Assembly: GCA_023230795.1 (NCBI GenBank)
Contig: JALNWR010000175.1
Span: 1 to 5,434 of the forward strand
Direction of reading: 5' to 3'
From: Candidatus Cloacimonadota bacterium
Lineage (GTDB): Bacteria; Cloacimonadota; Cloacimonadia; Cloacimonadales; Cloacimonadaceae
DNA: 5,434 bases
Part shown: in pieces, positions 1-5,405 of the stretch
Position numbering within the stretch: position 1 is the stretch's first letter
Layout: every line of letters begins with the position of its first letter
Position numbers and translations under genes: made by a program
The notes under the pieces: generated by a model
The model's database searches: none
What the model saw: only the letters and a program-made list of their open reading frames with translations
Told to the model about the DNA's origin: nothing

Positions 1-684
1 CGCAAGAGATTAGACCTGAATCTGGCCTTGATAGTAACCGAGGATCGCCGCATTCTGATCGATACTGGCCTGGGAAATCGCCTCAGCGCCAAACAAGAAG
101 AAATCTACCGTCCCAGTGCTTTTGCCTTGCCTGCCGCTTTAGCCGAGCTTGGCTATCGAGATCGTGATATCACCGATATAATCCTGACCCATCTGCATTT
201 TGATCATGCCGGTGGCATTATCACAGGAACAGGCGCCCGCGACATTCTCACCTTCCCAAACGCCACACACTGGATCCAAAAAGATGAATGGGAAATGGCA
301 AAAACACCGGATACCACAAACCGGGCAGCCTATGACTTTGAACATCAGCTTTCACTCCTGGATGGAACATGCAAGCTAAAACTTATCGAAGGAGATGTTC
401 AGATCGCAGAAGGCATCACATGCGTAAAATCCGGCGGCCACTCTGTGGGCAGCCAGTTTGTGCAGATAGACAGCCCTGCGGGTTTTTACATTTATGCGGG
501 AGATATTATCCCCACCAGATTCCACACTTCAGCTGCGATCACTTCAGCCTATGATGTCTGTAGAAGCGATACCGTGGCAGCTAAGAAACTCATCTATGAT
601 CGGCTCAAGGCCAAAAATGGCACCCTGATCTTGAATCATGATACCACTTTTTGGGAGATACCGATCTCAGAGCTGAAGGTTTAA
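1..684 (+). CDS. MBL-fold metallohydrolase, 5' end cut off by the window
   Basis: This is a metallo-beta-lactamase-fold hydrolase of the lactonase-like (YtnP/AHL-lactonase-like) group, presumably cytoplasmic and binding two metals. The frame is open from base 1, and the first nine visible residues (RKRLDLNLA) fit the beta strand that normally precedes the ILIDTG motif. The TTG at 28 is therefore probably internal and the gene is truncated on the left. Counting from base 1, the signature HLHFDH lies at residues 64-69 (ligands H64, H66, D68, H69). A GGHSVGS motif supplies H147, AGD supplies D168, and NHD near the C-terminus supplies H213, so the ligand set is complete. The usual second histidine of GHTxGH is a serine here. 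The substrate cannot be told: lactone, phosphoester or thioester are all possible. It is separated by 57 bp from the downstream operon and may be unrelated to it. The fold assignment is secure, the specific function is not. Confidence 0.9.
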   Translation, partial: RKRLDLNLALIVTEDRRILIDTGLGNRLSAKQEEIYRPSAFALPAALAELGYRDRDITDIILTHLHFDHAGGIITGTGARDILTFPNATHWIQKDEWEMAKTPDTTNRAAYDFEHQLSLLDGTCKLKLIEGDVQIAEGITCVKSGGHSVGSQFVQIDSPAGFYIYAGDIIPTRFHTSAAITSAYDVCRSDTVAAKKLIYDRLKAKNGTLILNHDTTFWEIPISELKV

Positions 685-741
685 AATATGAAAATAGGGT
701 GCACAAACCATGCAATGTTTTAAATTAAATGGATAGGTATT
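685..741 (+). other. AT-rich intergenic gap, likely promoter region of the downstream operon
   Basis: This is the only real gap before the four-gene run, so it is the natural place for that operon's promoter. It is A/T-rich, especially at 718-730, and contains a short GTGCAC palindrome near 699-704. I could not identify a clear -35/-10 pair, and no hairpin followed by a T-run is visible to end the upstream transcript. A modest Shine-Dalgarno-like GGATAGG lies at 731-737, four bases before the ATG at 742. Promoter function is inferred from position only. Confidence 0.3.
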
Positions 742-1416
742 ATGAATTGTTACCATCTCTATGCAAAGTGTATAGCACCTTTACGCAATAACACGCTGTT
801 ACTTAAGCTCCTCTTTGGATTTTGCCCGTCCGATGCCCTTTGGGGTCAATATTGGGATTGGACGACCCTAAGCCTGCGGGGAAGCCTGAAGCGGACCCTG
901 AAGCCGGAGACTAAGCTTCTGGATATGGGCTGTGGAGCTTATGCCGTCCTCTCCCGCTATGCCCAAATCAAGCTTTCCTGCCGAGCGGTTACTGCCGTTG
1001 ATCATTTCATGGAATTAATCGAATACGCCAAACAGCATGATCCGGAGAGCGGGATCGAATATCTGTGTAGTGATCTGTTTTCAAACGTTCAGGGAGTTTA
1101 TTCCTTGATTGTATTTAATGCCCCCTACTTAGAGACCGAAAAGGGCAAACGCCTGGGTCTTTTCCAGGATGACTTTGCTCAAAAACGTTTCTGTGGCGGG
1201 AAAGATGGAGCCGATACCATCACCCGTTTTTTGCATGATCTACCGGAATATCTTAGCCAGGGAGGGAGGGTACTTTTGGGAGTAAACCACTATCATATCA
1301 GCAAGGAAGTAGTGCGGGCAGCCATCCATAAGGCAGGCTTGAAAAATTTGTCCTTTCACTACAATCCTCTTACCAATGCCTGTGTTTATGAACTAAAGAA
1401 GGAGCAATATGCGTAG
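742..1416 (+). CDS. SAM-dependent methyltransferase, PrmC/HemK-like (NAPY motif)
   Basis: A class I (Rossmann-fold) S-adenosylmethionine methyltransferase of 224 residues. Motif I is LDMGCGAYAVL at residues 60-70, the acidic residue after strand 2 is D87 (TAVDHF), D111 sits in CSDLF, and the catalytic-loop motif is FNAPYLE at 125-131. The following GGKDGADTITRFL and YLSQGGRVLLGV segments match the pattern of PrmC/HemK-type N-methyltransferases, whose NPPY loop holds an amide or amine nitrogen. Here the first proline is alanine. It lacks the long N-terminal helical domain of PrmC, so a release-factor target is unlikely. Residues 1-55 carry many aromatic and hydrophobic residues. The ATG follows a GGATAGG site, and an in-frame stop lies at 721-723. 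The gene overlaps the next by 8 bp. In this setting a small-molecule or sugar amine is a reasonable substrate, but that is inference. Confidence 0.85.
   Translation: MNCYHLYAKCIAPLRNNTLLLKLLFGFCPSDALWGQYWDWTTLSLRGSLKRTLKPETKLLDMGCGAYAVLSRYAQIKLSCRAVTAVDHFMELIEYAKQHDPESGIEYLCSDLFSNVQGVYSLIVFNAPYLETEKGKRLGLFQDDFAQKRFCGGKDGADTITRFLHDLPEYLSQGGRVLLGVNHYHISKEVVRAAIHKAGLKNLSFHYNPLTNACVYELKKEQYA
1399..1404 (+). promoter_or_regulatory. Shine-Dalgarno site AAGGAG for the PP-loop gene
   Basis: AAGGAG lies four bases before the ATG at 1409, inside the last codons of the methyltransferase gene. It is the best ribosome-binding site in the operon and fixes the start of the amidotransferase-like gene. Because the two frames overlap in ATGCGTAG (1409-1416), it also implies translational coupling. 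Confidence 0.7.
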
Positions 1417-2503
1417 ATGTAAGCTCTGTCTCATGCCGGATCAGCTGCCGGGTAGCGATTTTGATGCAGATAGCGTTTGCGCCTGGTGCAGAGATGCTTA
1501 TCCACCTTACGTAACAAAAGGTGAACAGATTTTGGCTCATAAATTCAAAGGACTGGCAGATCATCAAGGTGCAGCTGATTGCCTGGTAGGCTTAAGCGGC
1601 GGGAAAGATAGCACTTATGCCCTATACCGTTTGGTAAAGCATTATCATCTGAAAGTAGAGGCTTTTATATACACGCATGGCGGCAGCAAGGATTTCGCCA
1701 TCCAAAATGCCAAAAGAAGCTGTGAGATTCTGGATGTCCCATATTACTTGGTATCTCTGCCAGGCGATACTCACACCCAATCCTTCCTTCATTACTTCAA
1801 AGCCTGGCTGGCTCATCCGGATTCCACCGCAGCCGGTATGACTTGCGTTGCCTGCAAACACTTGCATATCTTAGGTTCACAAATAGCCGTCCGCCGCAGG
1901 ATCCCGTATGTGGTGTGGGCATCCACTCCTTTGGAATATTCTCCCTTTTTGGCCATCAAGCATCAAGGAGATGCCAGCCATCAGTATAAACGGGAGGGCA
2001 TGCTGCACAGCGGCTTACAATTGGCCAGGGAAATCGTCCAGTCTCCCCGCTTTGCACAAGGGCTTTTACGGGTACCGCGAACCAGTATTTTGGGATGTCT
2101 GGCAGTTTTCCCCAATTCTGCTTACTTACGGTTTAGATATCGATCGGTAAGTCCGCTGATGTTTTATTCCTACGAGAAATGGGATCCAGAACTGATTTTA
2201 GATACTATCACCTCAAATCTGGATTGGAAAATTCCTCCTGAGATAAAGGAAGACTGGCATACCGATTGCGTATTCAACGTGTTCAAGGAACACATGTTTC
2301 AAAAGATGTATGGAGTTTCTTATACCGATTCTCATCTCAGCAATCAGATTCGCCACGGATATTTATCCAGAGAAGAAGCCCGAATAAAGCTAAAGGAAAG
2401 TAAACGCTTTTATGCCGCATCCATCCTGCCAGCTTTGCAGTTCCTGAAATCTCAGGCTCTTATGTCTCAAATTGATTTATCTTGTTTTGATGTGGATATC
2501 TAA
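1409..2503 (+). CDS. PP-loop ATP-dependent enzyme, N-acetyl sugar amidotransferase-like (WbpG/WbuX/PseA type)
   Basis: A 364-residue member of the PP-loop (N-type ATP pyrophosphatase) superfamily that adenylates its substrate before nucleophile attack. The ATP-binding motif is VGLSGGKDSTYALYRL, with SGGKDS at residues 63-68. The N-terminus has a four-cysteine knuckle (C4, C7, C24, C27) within a CxxCLMPDxxPG-type opening, typical of enzymes said to make acetamidino sugars in O-antigen or flagellin glycan pathways. A second CxxC (C146, C149) precedes the hydrophobic strand YVVWASTPLEY. The C-terminal part has HTDCVFNVFKEHMF and LSNQIRHGYLSREEA, again like that family. WbpG/WbuX normally works with HisF/HisH-like ammonia-supplying partners, and none is in the window; PseA is a stand-alone precedent. 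A thiolation role is a less likely alternative. The start is fixed by an AAGGAG site, and the stop lies 2 bp from the next gene. The superfamily is near certain; the exact reaction is moderately so. Confidence 0.82.
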   Translation: MRRCKLCLMPDQLPGSDFDADSVCAWCRDAYPPYVTKGEQILAHKFKGLADHQGAADCLVGLSGGKDSTYALYRLVKHYHLKVEAFIYTHGGSKDFAIQNAKRSCEILDVPYYLVSLPGDTHTQSFLHYFKAWLAHPDSTAAGMTCVACKHLHILGSQIAVRRRIPYVVWASTPLEYSPFLAIKHQGDASHQYKREGMLHSGLQLAREIVQSPRFAQGLLRVPRTSILGCLAVFPNSAYLRFRYRSVSPLMFYSYEKWDPELILDTITSNLDWKIPPEIKEDWHTDCVFNVFKEHMFQKMYGVSYTDSHLSNQIRHGYLSREEARIKLKESKRFYAASILPALQFLKSQALMSQIDLSCFDVDI

Positions 2504-2505
2504 AG

Positions 2506-4320
2506 ATGGTTATTTTGGGACTCAACTCCTTTGGACAAAACCCCTCCGCTTGCTTGGTAGTAGATGGTAAGCTGCGAGCCTTTTCACATGAAGAGCGGTT
2601 CAACCGTTTGAAAAGTTCGCACGGCCTCTTCCCCACTCAGGCTACTGCCTGGTGCTTATCCTCCACCGGATTTAAGATGCCAGAAGTTGACAAGATAGCC
2701 ATAAACTGGGATTGTCAGAAATATCCTTTTGCGGTACTGAGAAATCTGGCTTCAACTGCCCTGAATAATGCCCTGAACAGAAAAGGGAGAAGCAGACTTG
2801 CCGGTGATGGGATGGGTAAAGTGATCAGCTATCTGAACCTATATCGCCCCGCAAACTTTCAAAACCTGGTCTATTCTGCCTTGCGGGAAGGCGGCTTCCA
2901 AGGTAAACTTCCGGAATTGGTGTATGTGAATCACCATCTCAGTCATGCTTATCAGGCTTATTATCAGTCTGGTTTTACAGATGCTATGGTTCTGGTAGCC
3001 GATGGGCATGGCGAGGAATCCTGCGTATCGGGATATACGGTCAGGCAGGGACATTTCACCAAAATCATCCACTATCCTGTCCCCTATTCTCTGGGTTGGT
3101 TTTATGGTGGATTCACTGCTTATCTGGGATTTCATGCCAATCGCGATGAGGGGAAACTGATGGGTCTGGCTGCGTTTGGAGAAGCCGGAGCTGCCGATAA
3201 TCCCTGGCTGCAACGCCTTGATAGTATCCTGAAAGTGAACTCCGACGGATTTGAGCTTGATCCTTATTTTTTCAAGATGGGCGGAAATTACCATCATTCT
3301 TGCTACACAGATGCTCTGGTAAAATTCCTTACGAAATATGATCCAAATTTGACCCCGGTTGGCATAAACGAGCAGGTTCTTCACCAGGAAAAGCTGATAA
3401 ACCGCTATCTCTTACCCCAATACATTGCTTTAGCTTATGCAGTGCAAACCCGTCTGGAAGAAGCTTTACTTGCTGTGGTAAAAAATATGCTTAACCAAAG
3501 CGGGATGAAGAGCATTTCCCTTGCTGGAGGTGTCTTTATGAACTGCAAAGCAAATTACTCTATTGCCGAACTTCCGGGGATCGAGAATGTATTCATCCAC
3601 CCAGCTGCCTCCGATGATGGCTCTGCCATTGGTGCTGCTTACTGGGTTGCCAGGCAATTTGGTGCAGACCCAAGAGACCCTCTAAAGCATGTTCAACATG
3701 GTGCTGCATTTAGCAATGAGGCTATTCAAAAGACCTTAGCTGCCTGCAAAGTAAACTACTGCAGTGTGGATGATCCTGCCCAAACAGCGGCAGAGCAGCT
3801 TGCTCGGGGAAAATTCGTCGGTTGGTTTCAGGGTGGAGCAGAAATGGGAGCCAGAGCTTTAGGAGGCCGCAGCATCATCGCTTGCCCCGATAGCGTAAAG
3901 GTCAAGGACGAGATCAATGCCAGGGTAAAATTCAGAGAATCATGGCGTCCTTATTGCCCCTCCCTGCTACAGGAATTTCAAGCGGATTATCTGTCATGCA
4001 GCGCTCCCAAACCATTTATGATAAGGGCAGACAGGGCAACTCCCCTTTTGAGAAAACACGCACCTTCTACTGTGCATATCGATAACACCGTAAGGCCGCA
4101 AACCGTCTCGGCAGATATTCTGCCCTTGTGGCATCGCCTGATCTCCGAAACGGGAAGGCTGAGCGGAGTACCGGTTGTGCTGAATACATCATTCAATGTA
4201 AGAGGAGAACCCATAGTAAATTCTCCTTTTGATGCTATTCGAACCTTTTTCTCCACAGGACTGGATGCAGTGGTTCTGGGTGACTATCTAATCTTAAAAA
4301 GTGAGAACCACAGTGGCTAA
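2506..4320 (+). CDS. O-carbamoyltransferase of the NodU/CmcH/TobZ family
   Basis: A full-length (604 residues) carbamoyltransferase that uses carbamoyl phosphate and ATP, via a carbamoyl-adenylate, to carbamoylate a hydroxyl of a sugar or natural product. The N-terminal Kae1/TsaD-like domain spans about residues 1-390. It starts ILGLNSFGQNPSACLVVDG, has the metal-binding HxxxH at H143/H147 (NHHLSHAY), an acidic residue in VADGHGE (D166), EGKLMGLAAFG at 215-225, GGVFMN at 341-346, and HPAASDDGSAIGAA with D370/D371. The YrdC-like C-terminal domain (about 425-604) carries GARALGGRSI at 448-457, KFRESWRPYCPS at 475-486 and NTSFNVRGEPIV at 560-571, all hallmarks of the family. Where many relatives have a histidine followed by D or N after the first strand, this one has Q11-N12. 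The start is ATG two bases after the preceding stop with no clear ribosome site, so translation probably depends on coupling. The family is certain; the acceptor is unknown. Confidence 0.95.
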   Translation: MVILGLNSFGQNPSACLVVDGKLRAFSHEERFNRLKSSHGLFPTQATAWCLSSTGFKMPEVDKIAINWDCQKYPFAVLRNLASTALNNALNRKGRSRLAGDGMGKVISYLNLYRPANFQNLVYSALREGGFQGKLPELVYVNHHLSHAYQAYYQSGFTDAMVLVADGHGEESCVSGYTVRQGHFTKIIHYPVPYSLGWFYGGFTAYLGFHANRDEGKLMGLAAFGEAGAADNPWLQRLDSILKVNSDGFELDPYFFKMGGNYHHSCYTDALVKFLTKYDPNLTPVGINEQVLHQEKLINRYLLPQYIALAYAVQTRLEEALLAVVKNMLNQSGMKSISLAGGVFMNCKANYSIAELPGIENVFIHPAASDDGSAIGAAYWVARQFGADPRDPLKHVQHGAAFSNEAIQKTLAACKVNYCSVDDPAQTAAEQLARGKFVGWFQGGAEMGARALGGRSIIACPDSVKVKDEINARVKFRESWRPYCPSLLQEFQADYLSCSAPKPFMIRADRATPLLRKHAPSTVHIDNTVRPQTVSADILPLWHRLISETGRLSGVPVVLNTSFNVRGEPIVNSPFDAIRTFFSTGLDAVVLGDYLILKSENHSG

Positions 4321-5125
4321 CTACCTACATTTCAGCGTGGATTTCGATTGGGTTCCGGGATCAGAAAAGAGTGTGCCAAAGCTCTTTGATTTATTTCAGA
4401 AATACCAGCTACGTCCCACCCTCTTTTTTACCGGAGGTTTTGCCTCTGCCTACCCGGAAATAGTGCAGCAGGCTATGCACCTTAGCTATGAGATAGGCAC
4501 GCATGGCCACAATCACGGCTTGGATAGTAAAGAGAACTTTGGCCCAGAGACTCCCTACCAGGTCCAAAAAGAGCTGATTTGCCGCAGCACTGAGGCTGTT
4601 TCCAGGATAACCTCCGTTCAACCTGTGATGTTTCGAGCACCTCTGCTGAATATCTCGCAGATCACCTTTGAGATTCTCTGTGAACAGGGCTATACGATAG
4701 ATTCTTCCGTACCAGCCAGACGTTTTGATTTCGGCGCTGGCTGTGTAGGAAATCTTGCTTCGTTTTTCAGACCCTCCGTGCCTTTCAGCATCAACACCAA
4801 GCATGGTACAATTTTGGAAATCCCTCCAAGTGCCTGCATTCTACCGCTAAATATGAGGCTACTGAGGACCTTTCCCTTTCATTTTGTACGGTGTTTCAGT
4901 GCTATCCTGGAGAAAACTAACCGTCCTCTGGTATTCTATATGCATCCCACTGAGTTTGTATATGCCGATGATTTAACATATCCTAAGGGTGATTATCGAG
5001 GATTTTACCACAATTGCGGTCCGCATAATTTTGCTGTATTGGAGAGCTTTCTGGCTCTGATGCAAGCCCGGGGAATCCGCTCTGAATACATGGCAAAAAG
5101 CTTGAGCGAGAGTTGTGGGGGGTGA
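4313..5125 (+). CDS. Polysaccharide deacetylase (NodB homology domain)
   Basis: A carbohydrate esterase family 4-like deacetylase that removes N-acetyl (or O-acetyl) groups from amino-sugar glycans using one divalent metal. From GTG 4313 (270 residues) the motifs are: HFSVDFDW with D10 and D12; GTHGHNHG with H64 and H68 as metal ligands; FRAP with R108; IDSSV with D130; and YMHPTEF with H211. The set is complete, so the enzyme should be active. There is no signal peptide or membrane segment, which suggests action in the cytoplasm on a precursor, as in the PuuE/PIG-L-like and related polysaccharide-deacetylase groups rather than on finished wall polymer. The start could also be GTG 4301, adding MRTT and making a 20-bp overlap. 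I prefer 4313: the protein then opens right at the first strand, the overlap is the 8-bp GTGGCTAA, and a weak GTGAGA lies about 7 bases upstream. The stop TGA (5123-5125) lies inside the first unit of a tandem repeat. Confidence 0.9.
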   Translation: MANYLHFSVDFDWVPGSEKSVPKLFDLFQKYQLRPTLFFTGGFASAYPEIVQQAMHLSYEIGTHGHNHGLDSKENFGPETPYQVQKELICRSTEAVSRITSVQPVMFRAPLLNISQITFEILCEQGYTIDSSVPARRFDFGAGCVGNLASFFRPSVPFSINTKHGTILEIPPSACILPLNMRLLRTFPFHFVRCFSAILEKTNRPLVFYMHPTEFVYADDLTYPKGDYRGFYHNCGPHNFAVLESFLALMQARGIRSEYMAKSLSESCGG

Positions 5126-5225
5126 TTAGTGCGGGAGTTCTTAGTGCATGGGTTCTTGGTTTAGTGGTGATTAGTGTGGGAGTTCTTAGTGCATGGGTTC
5201 TTGGTTTAGTGGTTCTTAGTGCGGG
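5121..5225 (+). repeat. G/T-rich higher-order tandem repeat: seven 15-bp units in ABC-ABC-D order
   Basis: Seven consecutive 15-bp units can be read by eye. Unit A is GGTGATTAGTGCGGG (5121), B is AGTTCTTAGTGCATG (5136), C is GGTTCTTGGTTTAGT (5151). Then A' starts at 5166 with one C-to-T change, B at 5181 and C at 5196 are identical to the first copies, and D is GGTTCTTAGTGCGGG (5211). The 45-bp ABC block thus repeats twice with a single mismatch, and D looks like a B/C front with an A back. The strand is strongly G/T-biased with few cytosines. The first unit includes the deacetylase stop codon. The unit length is a multiple of three, so one frame stays open as a five-residue periodic hydrophobic sequence; I regard that as a by-product. 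Confidence 0.9.
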
Positions 5226-5248
5226 GTTACCGAATCAACAACCGCACT
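5218..5248. repeat. Inverted repeat AGTGCGG/CCGCACT at the right edge of the tandem array
   Basis: AGTGCGG at 5218-5224 and CCGCACT at 5242-5248 are perfect 7-bp complements. An inner GTT/AAC pairing (5226-5228 with 5237-5239) can stack beneath it across a small internal loop. The left arm belongs to unit D of the tandem repeat, the right arm to the A/C-rich segment that follows. No T-run follows, so it does not look like an intrinsic terminator. Confidence 0.55.
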
Positions 5249-5386
5249 CCAACACACCAGCAATCCCAAACCGAGTCCCAGCGGGACGGCATTTTAGATA
5301 TTAACCAGCAGCTGCACAATGACTTGAGTCAGTTGAGTCTCAAACGTTGGTGTAAATTCCAACTCATTGTTCCTCAGGTTATTTGA
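5219..5386 (+). CDS. Doubtful small ORF, 55 residues, hydrophilic and Gln/Asn-rich
   Basis: A plus-strand frame with GTG at 5219 runs to TGA at 5384-5386, with an in-frame stop just upstream at 5207-5209. The product is polar and glutamine-rich in its first half (HQQSQTESQRDG, DINQQLHNDLSQLS), then basic and hydrophobic (LKRWCKFQLIVPQVI). I recognise no family. It starts inside the last tandem-repeat unit, has no clear Shine-Dalgarno site and overlaps minus-strand open frames. It could be the remnant of a coding 3' end or simply chance openness. Low confidence that it is expressed. Confidence 0.15.
   Translation: MRGYRINNRTPTHQQSQTESQRDGILDINQQLHNDLSQLSLKRWCKFQLIVPQVI
5275..5287. repeat. Short perfect hairpin GTCCC-AGC-GGGAC
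   Basis: A 5-bp, GC-rich perfect inverted repeat with a 3-base loop. It resembles the core of REP/BIME-like dispersed palindromes, but one copy cannot show that it is dispersed. There is no T-tract typical of a terminator; ATTTT occurs four bases after the stem (5291-5295), which might give weak termination. Confidence 0.5.
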
Positions 5387-5392
5387 GAACAT
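5294..5392 (-). CDS. Doubtful small ORF, 32 residues, minus strand
   Basis: On the minus strand an ATG at 5392 opens a frame that ends at TAA 5296-5294. The product begins MFSNNLRNNELEF and ends TQVIVQLLVNI, an acidic middle followed by a short hydrophobic beta-like tail. An in-frame stop precedes the ATG by 18 bases. An AAGGA lies about 15 bases upstream, too far for a standard ribosome site. It overlaps the plus-strand 55-residue frame, so at most one is real. No family recognised. Confidence 0.15.
   Translation of the reverse strand: MFSNNLRNNELEFTPTFETQLTQVIVQLLVNI
5346..5363. repeat. Inverted repeat GTTGG/CCAAC with 8-base loop
   Basis: GTTGG (5346-5350) and CCAAC (5359-5363) are perfect complements around TGTAAATT. 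Just upstream, TTGAGTC occurs twice (5324-5330 and 5333-5339), and TTGAG-T-CTCAA (5333-5343) is itself a dyad. The cluster of dyads supports a structured element or protein-binding region. Confidence 0.4.
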
Positions 5393-5405
5393 TCTTATTG
5401 TTCTC
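5385..5405. repeat. Inverted repeat GAGAACA/TGTTCTC with 7-base loop
   Basis: GAGAACA (5385-5391) pairs perfectly with TGTTCTC (5399-5405) around TTCTTAT. The stem is moderately stable. On the plus strand it is followed by GTTCCTT, so a weak terminator is possible; it could equally be an operator overlapping the promoter-like sequence immediately to the right. Confidence 0.4.

Noticed and set aside
28..684. TTG at 28 as the true start of the MBL-fold hydrolase
   Set aside because: The frame is open to base 1, and the upstream residues fit the strand that normally precedes the ILIDTG motif, so the gene most likely starts outside the window.
688..723. Eleven-residue ORF (ATG to TAA) between the hydrolase and the methyltransferase
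   Set aside because: Too short to judge, no ribosome site and no attenuator-like run of identical codons; chance occurrence in A/T-rich sequence.
2839..3384. Long minus-strand open frame of 181 codons inside the carbamoyltransferase gene
   Set aside because: It lies wholly opposite a gene with full family motifs, shows no recognisable domain and is explained by codon bias of the plus-strand gene.
2506..4320. TsaD/Kae1 tRNA threonylcarbamoyl transferase
   Set aside because: The HxxxH Kae1 core is shared, but the 604-residue length and the C-terminal GARALGGRSI, KFRESWRPYCPS and NTSFNVRGEPIV signatures are those of NodU/CmcH carbamoyltransferases.
4409..4804. Minus-strand open frame of 131 codons opposite the deacetylase gene
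   Set aside because: Shadow of a well-supported gene; the translation has no motif, and the plus strand carries all NodB-domain signatures here.
5121..5225. CRISPR array
   Set aside because: The 15-bp units are directly adjacent with no unique spacers, and no cas gene is present.
5275..5300. Intrinsic terminator of the operon
   Set aside because: The stem is only 5 bp and the T-tract is short and displaced (TTTT at 5292-5295), so termination is possible but not supported strongly enough to call.
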